A DNA stretch of 64,000 bases from positions 620,001-684,000 of the forward strand of contig JABSSW010000010.1 of assembly GCA_018902385.1 (NCBI GenBank). Reading direction: 5' to 3'. The notes under the pieces are model-generated. The model was not told the DNA's origin and searched no databases. It was given only the letters and a program-made list of their open reading frames with translations. This document shows, piece by piece, positions 60,169 through 64,000 of the stretch; within the stretch, counting starts at the first letter, position 1, and each line of letters opens with the position of its first letter. Both the position numbers and the translations under genes were made by a program. The DNA comes from Physcia stellaris (taxonomy: Eukaryota; Ascomycota; Lecanoromycetes; Caliciales; Physciaceae).

Positions 60169-60460
60169 GTGGCTGACGGTAGGCGTCCACCACCAGGTCG
60201 CAGCAAGGAGGGATGAATTCTCCATCTGCAACAATTCTCCGTGCATGCGTCCACGGCATGTCAGCTTCCAAAGCGTTATCAGCCTTGCGGAATCAATGAC
60301 TACATGGATGCCGATCACACAACTACATTTGATCTGAACAAACGGGCTCAAGACACCAACAACTTCTTATTTTCTGCTATTCAAACACTTTATGTTAGGT
60401 TTTCGTCGAAATCTCAACTCGTTGCTATAGCTTGGGTGGTTCTTCCAGACGTTTAGTAGG
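60169..60460. other. upstream region of the Zn2Cys6 regulator gene
   Basis: No supported coding sequence in about 290 bp; presumed promoter and 5' leader of the regulator. I see no clear operator motif. Confidence 0.5.
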
Positions 60461-62233
60461 ATGGGTAACTTGCATAGCTTTTCGAAAGGTTGCAGAACCT
60501 GTTTACAGCGCCGAATCAAATGTGTGAGTCTGAACCCACAAGATGCCGGTACTCGTACTCCCGGATCTTGGCATAAGCCGTGGAACACTGCTCTTTGTTT
60601 CATCCCACCCATGAGGCAAAAATTTTAATTGTGATCTATTTACAGGACAGGAGGCATCCTCATTGCGAACGCTGCGAGAAAGGGCGAATCAAGTGCCAAG
60701 GGTACAATGACACGACCTTTGTGGATACAAAGGAGCAAGTTCTGAAGCTTTACAAAAACGGGTCCAAGGCTCGCTCCAATTCGAGCAAGTCAATCGTCTC
60801 GAATGCAAAAGGGGCTTCATTCCATCCGGACGCCACCGATCTTGGTTCTGCCACCTACTGCAGGCGAAGTGCATATCTCACGGATGTCTCGCTTCCAGCT
60901 TTACCGCGAATGCCGTCTCCGCCAATGACAGACGAAATGTGTATCGCATACACGATAGCCAATTTGGCGAAAGGTCCGTTGACCATCATCTGCCACGACG
61001 TCTTTTTGTGCGATAGGTCCGGCCTACAATCAAATGAGTCGGTGATGCGTCAATGTCTTTCTACACTGGCCAAAGTCTATTATGGATTCCAGAGAAACGA
61101 CTCACGAGCATTGAGCAACGGCATACGTTCATATGGTCGAGTATTGGGTAAACTCAGTGGTGTATTGAGCAACCATAACTGTCGTGTTACCTCGGACATC
61201 ATTGTTTCTGCTCTCGCACTTTCTCTGGTCGAGGTATGTATCAGTCCCTTTGGAATGGTACTCAAATGTCAGCCTTCTAAAGGATCTATAGACCATTCTA
61301 CCCGTCAGCAGATCCTCCTGGATAACGCATATTCTTGGTCTTGAAAGTCTGTTTGCTTCCCGGGGCACAGTAGCGGCTGCTGAAATGACTCATCATGACC
61401 AAATCTTACTAGAATGGTGTCGCCCTCTTATGATCCTAGCAGCATTCTTCACTCGTAAACCGTCGTTGATGAATGAGCCCGTGTTCAGAAAGATGGTTCA
61501 TCCTTACGATTCAGGAGGAGCACTGGATTTATCATTCCTGATGTCAGTCCTTGCAGAACTTCCGGCGATATTCTTGCAGTGTGACGTCTGCGTTGGGGCT
61601 ACGACGAAGAAGCCTTTCTTGTCGCAATCCCCAGATGTGACGATGATATGGGCTAAAGTACGAGAGCTGCAAGAAGGTTTACGAGCTTGGAAAGACGCAT
61701 GGAACGATGATGTCGACTCTAAGATGTGGGAAGTAATACCATTCTTGGGAGTGGACTCAATCAAAGCAAATGATATGAGCTGGACTACTGTGTTTCAGTT
61801 CAGCAATACCCCGGCCGCCGTTGCGCATACCATGTATCACAGCACCGTAATTCTTCTCACCAGTATTCCATTGTCACTGCTTTCAGCTGGTCTTTTTGAT
61901 ATCGAACCATCCTTACTCGCAGAGGAAGACTGTAAAGTCTCAGACTTGAACGAAGCCCTGCTACTCGAGGTCAGGACATCGATTCAATCTATCTACCGTA
62001 GCACTGAGTACTACTTGCATCATCTGCAGCCCGGGCAAGCTCCAGCGGACTTCTATCTTTTCTTCCCTTTAAACGTTGCACGACGAGCCTCGATCAAACT
62101 AGCCTACCAATGTGAGCTCGCATACCTGGAAGAGGCGTTCGAGAGTATGAAGAAGAGGTTTCCAAAAGGCATGTGGGTCCTTAATAGTATTCTCAATCGA
62201 TTTAACGGACATGGGGAGGGACTATTCGGGTAG
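60461..62233 (+). CDS. Zn2Cys6 fungal-specific transcription factor, about 530 residues
   Basis: Three exons: 60,461-60,523, 60,646-61,233 and 61,292-62,233. Intron 1 (GTGAGT...TTTACAG, 122 bp) falls inside the zinc cluster; intron 2 (GTATGT...CTATAG, 58 bp) is also classical. Spliced, the N-terminus reads MGNLHSFSKGCRTCLQRRIKC and continues DRRHPHCERCEKGRIKCQGY, giving perfect C-x2-C-x6-C-x6-C-x2-C-x6-C spacing for two zinc ions. This binuclear cluster binds CGG-type DNA sites. The remaining 480 residues match the fungal_trans_2-like regulatory region by pattern: a Ser/Lys-rich linker, then helices from about residue 120, including MTDEMCIAYTIANLAKG and the WITHILGLESLFASRG stretch right after intron 2. 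All three reading phases agree and no lesion is seen. The start is set by the first ATG before the cluster. It converges with the propeller gene at 62,427. Target genes cannot be read from sequence. Confidence 0.88.
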
Positions 62234-62426
62234 ATTGCTCTCAATTTAAGACCTCGGTGGCAACCAAAAACTTGTAAAATTGACCCGCGCATATACCTTT
62301 ACACCGCCGTGCGATCACAAACTTCACAGTATGTCTACTTCAATACTGAAAGGCGTCAGCTCTCGATCCCAGTAGCTTAGACAGCGAAAGTACCACAAGC
62401 CTAGCATTTTCCCCCATCCTCTTCCT
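62234..62426. other. convergent intergenic gap, shared terminator region
   Basis: 193 bp between the stop codons of the regulator (+) and the propeller gene (-). Both transcripts must end here or overlap. No distinct signal is identified. Confidence 0.5.
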
Positions 62427-63661
62427 CTAGCGGTACTGGCCGTTTTTTCCGAAGAACTGCGCCAGATCGCCGACGTCGACCCTACTAACCCCTTGACTAC
62501 CAGCTGGTGCGCCAACGAAAGCACCACCATTGGTCGTGATGTACAGACTCGTTAGATCGCTATCGCCTACACCAAACCGAGCACTAGAAGCGCTGATGAT
62601 ATCGCTGGAACTCTGGTTGAAATCACCTGCCACGACAAGCTGGGAACCTGTCCGCGTGTCCAGTCTAATGAGCGCGTTCCTGGGGCTGGCCACATAAGCA
62701 AACCCCCAATCATCAAGAGCGAAATCATCGCACGCGATGCCTGAAGCGATCAGCTTCGCTTTGCCTGCCGATGAGCCATCTAGATGAATCTAGAGTGGGA
62801 AACTGTCAGCCTTTGTTGACATATGTATTCTCCTTCTTTATTCCCTCTCCCTCGTGTAAAAGGTTTGCACTGAAAGGGAGATACTCACGGGCATTTTGTA
62901 GAAAGTCTGCGCGCCAGAGTTACAATAAAAAAGCGTCTTGTTCTGGACCCGGAGCCCATTGATGCCAAAAGCCGCAAACTCCGTCTTATTTGGCAGGCCC
63001 GCCATGGAAGGATCTTTGATGACGAGTTGTGACCTGCCACTATCGACATTAAACTTCCAGACACCCCCCAAGATCGTATCCGCAATGAGCACAAAGTCAT
63101 CACTCCGCCGAATGCAAGTCATCCCATTCGGCAGAAGCGCGGAACCCAGAACCCCTATTTCCTTAACAGCGGGTGGCGTAAATATACTCCCATCAGGAAG
63201 TGCCACAAACCCCGCATATCAACCTCGTACACGCGAAAAGCACCCCCATCAACACCCTGTCCATGCACATAGAACCTATCTTCCGCAAGCTCCGTGATAC
63301 CGACTGTGTTCCGGAGCGCGGTGAAATTATGCAGCACGATGGGGGGGCGGATGGATAAGGGATCGATATAGAATAGGAGCGGGGCTGGGAAGGCTGTTGT
63401 AGCGAGGAGTTGGCCGTTGAAGCGGAATGCGAGGTTCTCGAAGCCGGCGCCGGCGTACGTGGCGATTTTGGTTACGGGGGCTTTTGAGGGGGCGGAGGGC
63501 GGGATGTAGGTTACGATTGGCTGGACAGGTACGGAGGGGGCGGTTGATGGGGAAGTTGGGGTTGGCGATGGTGCGGGTGAAGAAGAGGGCTGTGAGACTC
63601 GGGACGCGATTGCTATCGTGGTGCTGAGTAGTATCAGGATCGAAGATAGGAGAGTGGGCAT
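62427..63661 (-). CDS. secreted SMP-30/gluconolactonase-like six-bladed propeller protein, one apparent frameshift
   Basis: The protein starts MPTLLSSILILLSTTIAIAS, a clear signal peptide, followed by a Pro/Ser/Thr-rich linker (residues about 24-55) and then a beta-propeller. Blade landmarks are FENLAFRFNGQLLATT, NTVGITELAEDRFYVHG, LPNGMTCIRRSDDFVLIADT, LGGVWKFNVDSG, GINGLRVQNKTLFYCNS, CDDFALDDWGFAYVASPRN and SLYITTNGGA. They agree with fungal SMP-30/NHL-like secreted proteins, a group with lactonase or strictosidine synthase-like folds. One intron, 62,790-62,888 (GTGAGT...CTCTAG, 99 bp), joins YKMP to IHLDGSS in frame. The coding total is one base off a multiple of three, and the frame changes near 63,210 next to a run of four G, so either a base is missing in the assembly or the gene is broken. 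Otherwise about 379 residues, complete for the family. The substrate is unknown. Confidence 0.8.
62790..62888 (-). other. intron of the propeller gene
   Basis: Minus strand reads GTGAGTATCTCCC at the donor and CCCACTCTAG at the acceptor, 99 bp. Reading frame and propeller pattern continue across it. Confidence 0.8.
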
Positions 63662-64000
63662 GGTGGTAGAGGTAAGTTGAGTTGTCCGTAGAAAATCGGT
63701 GTTATCACGGAGGACTAGAGGTACTGACGAACGGGGCGCAAATTATCACGATGCGTTCTGCTCGACGGGAATAGACCGTTATATATTCGCCGAGAGCCAC
63801 TGTTCCAATACAATCTACAATTCCCCACTACACAGGGCTCATCCTATCCGTACCATGGAATCCTGCGCTAGACCGCAAAGGGGCCAAAGAGCGATGAGTG
63901 GAGCCCAAGAACAGATCCGCAGCTCAGCAAATACCGTCCAATAGGATCGATTGGGGTAAGAGGTGTCCACGTCACAGATCTCCGCAACTGCTGAGACCGA
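63662..64000 (-). promoter_or_regulatory. promoter region of the propeller gene with TATA-like box
   Basis: The minus strand has TATATAA at about 63,785-63,779, roughly 120 bp before the start codon. The plus-strand frame at 63,699-63,944 has no domain and is not supported as a gene. Confidence 0.5.

Noticed and set aside
60367-60612. Minus-strand 81-codon frame over the start of the regulator gene
   Set aside because: It is antisense to exon 1 and intron 1 of the Zn2Cys6 gene, whose splicing gives a perfect zinc cluster.
63699-63944. 81-codon plus-strand frame upstream of the propeller gene
   Set aside because: It overlaps the probable promoter and has no recognisable content.

Overview
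The window looks like part of a chromosome of a filamentous ascomycete (Pezizomycotina). The evidence is short GT-AG introns of about 50-120 bp, a Zn2Cys6 regulator, a secreted SMP-30-like propeller protein, and a large block of retrotransposons destroyed by RIP-like C-to-T mutation. I cannot name the species. The window has two unlike halves with a sharp edge near 52,755.

Bases 1-52,755 are one very AT-rich block of nested dead retroelements. I resolved this order: a weakly mutated flank (1-1484); a Ty3/gypsy chromovirus A (+, 1485-8192); a fragment of another Ty3/gypsy element J (8193-9712, continuing at 21,484-22,109) split by LTR element I (9713-21,483, duplication AATTT), which is itself split by LTR element E (10,969-16,649); an A-family element B on the minus strand (22,110-32,197) split by C (24,961-30,139, duplication TTGAT), itself split by D (25,579-28,422); a second chromovirus type F (+, 32,198-39,645); a minus-strand gypsy fragment G (39,646-48,960) whose 5' LTR is cut by a Ty1/copia element H (43,015-48,911, duplication AACAC); and a DIRS-like element K with a tyrosine-recombinase domain (about 49,108-52,751). 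I, E, D and C show no recognisable polymerase and look non-autonomous. All are fossils with many breaks.

The mutation that made this block is itself the most unusual thing here. GG and CC are almost absent over 52 kb, and CT and AG are nearly gone from the older elements, while CA, TG and CG stay common. That points to C-to-T change mainly at CpC and CpT, not at the CpA site of classical Neurospora RIP. The youngest-looking element, H, gives an internal test: its two 196-bp LTRs differ at eight positions and all eight are transitions in CpT/ApG context. Older LTR pairs also show CpA changes, so the preference is not absolute. Translations of the block almost lack Gly, Pro and Trp, so none of its open frames should be read as a working gene.

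Bases 52,755-64,000 have normal base composition and host genes. They are a small basic orphan protein (-, 54,323-55,075); a large multi-exon gene, probably degenerate (-, about 55,500-58,316); a Trp-rich gene of unknown role with three introns and one in-frame stop (+, 58,959-60,168); an intact three-exon Zn2Cys6 transcription factor of about 530 residues (+, 60,461-62,233); and, convergent with it, a secreted six-bladed propeller protein (-, 62,427-63,661) with one apparent frameshift. The regulator and the propeller gene end 193 bp apart. The host genes nearest the dead block are the ones that look damaged.
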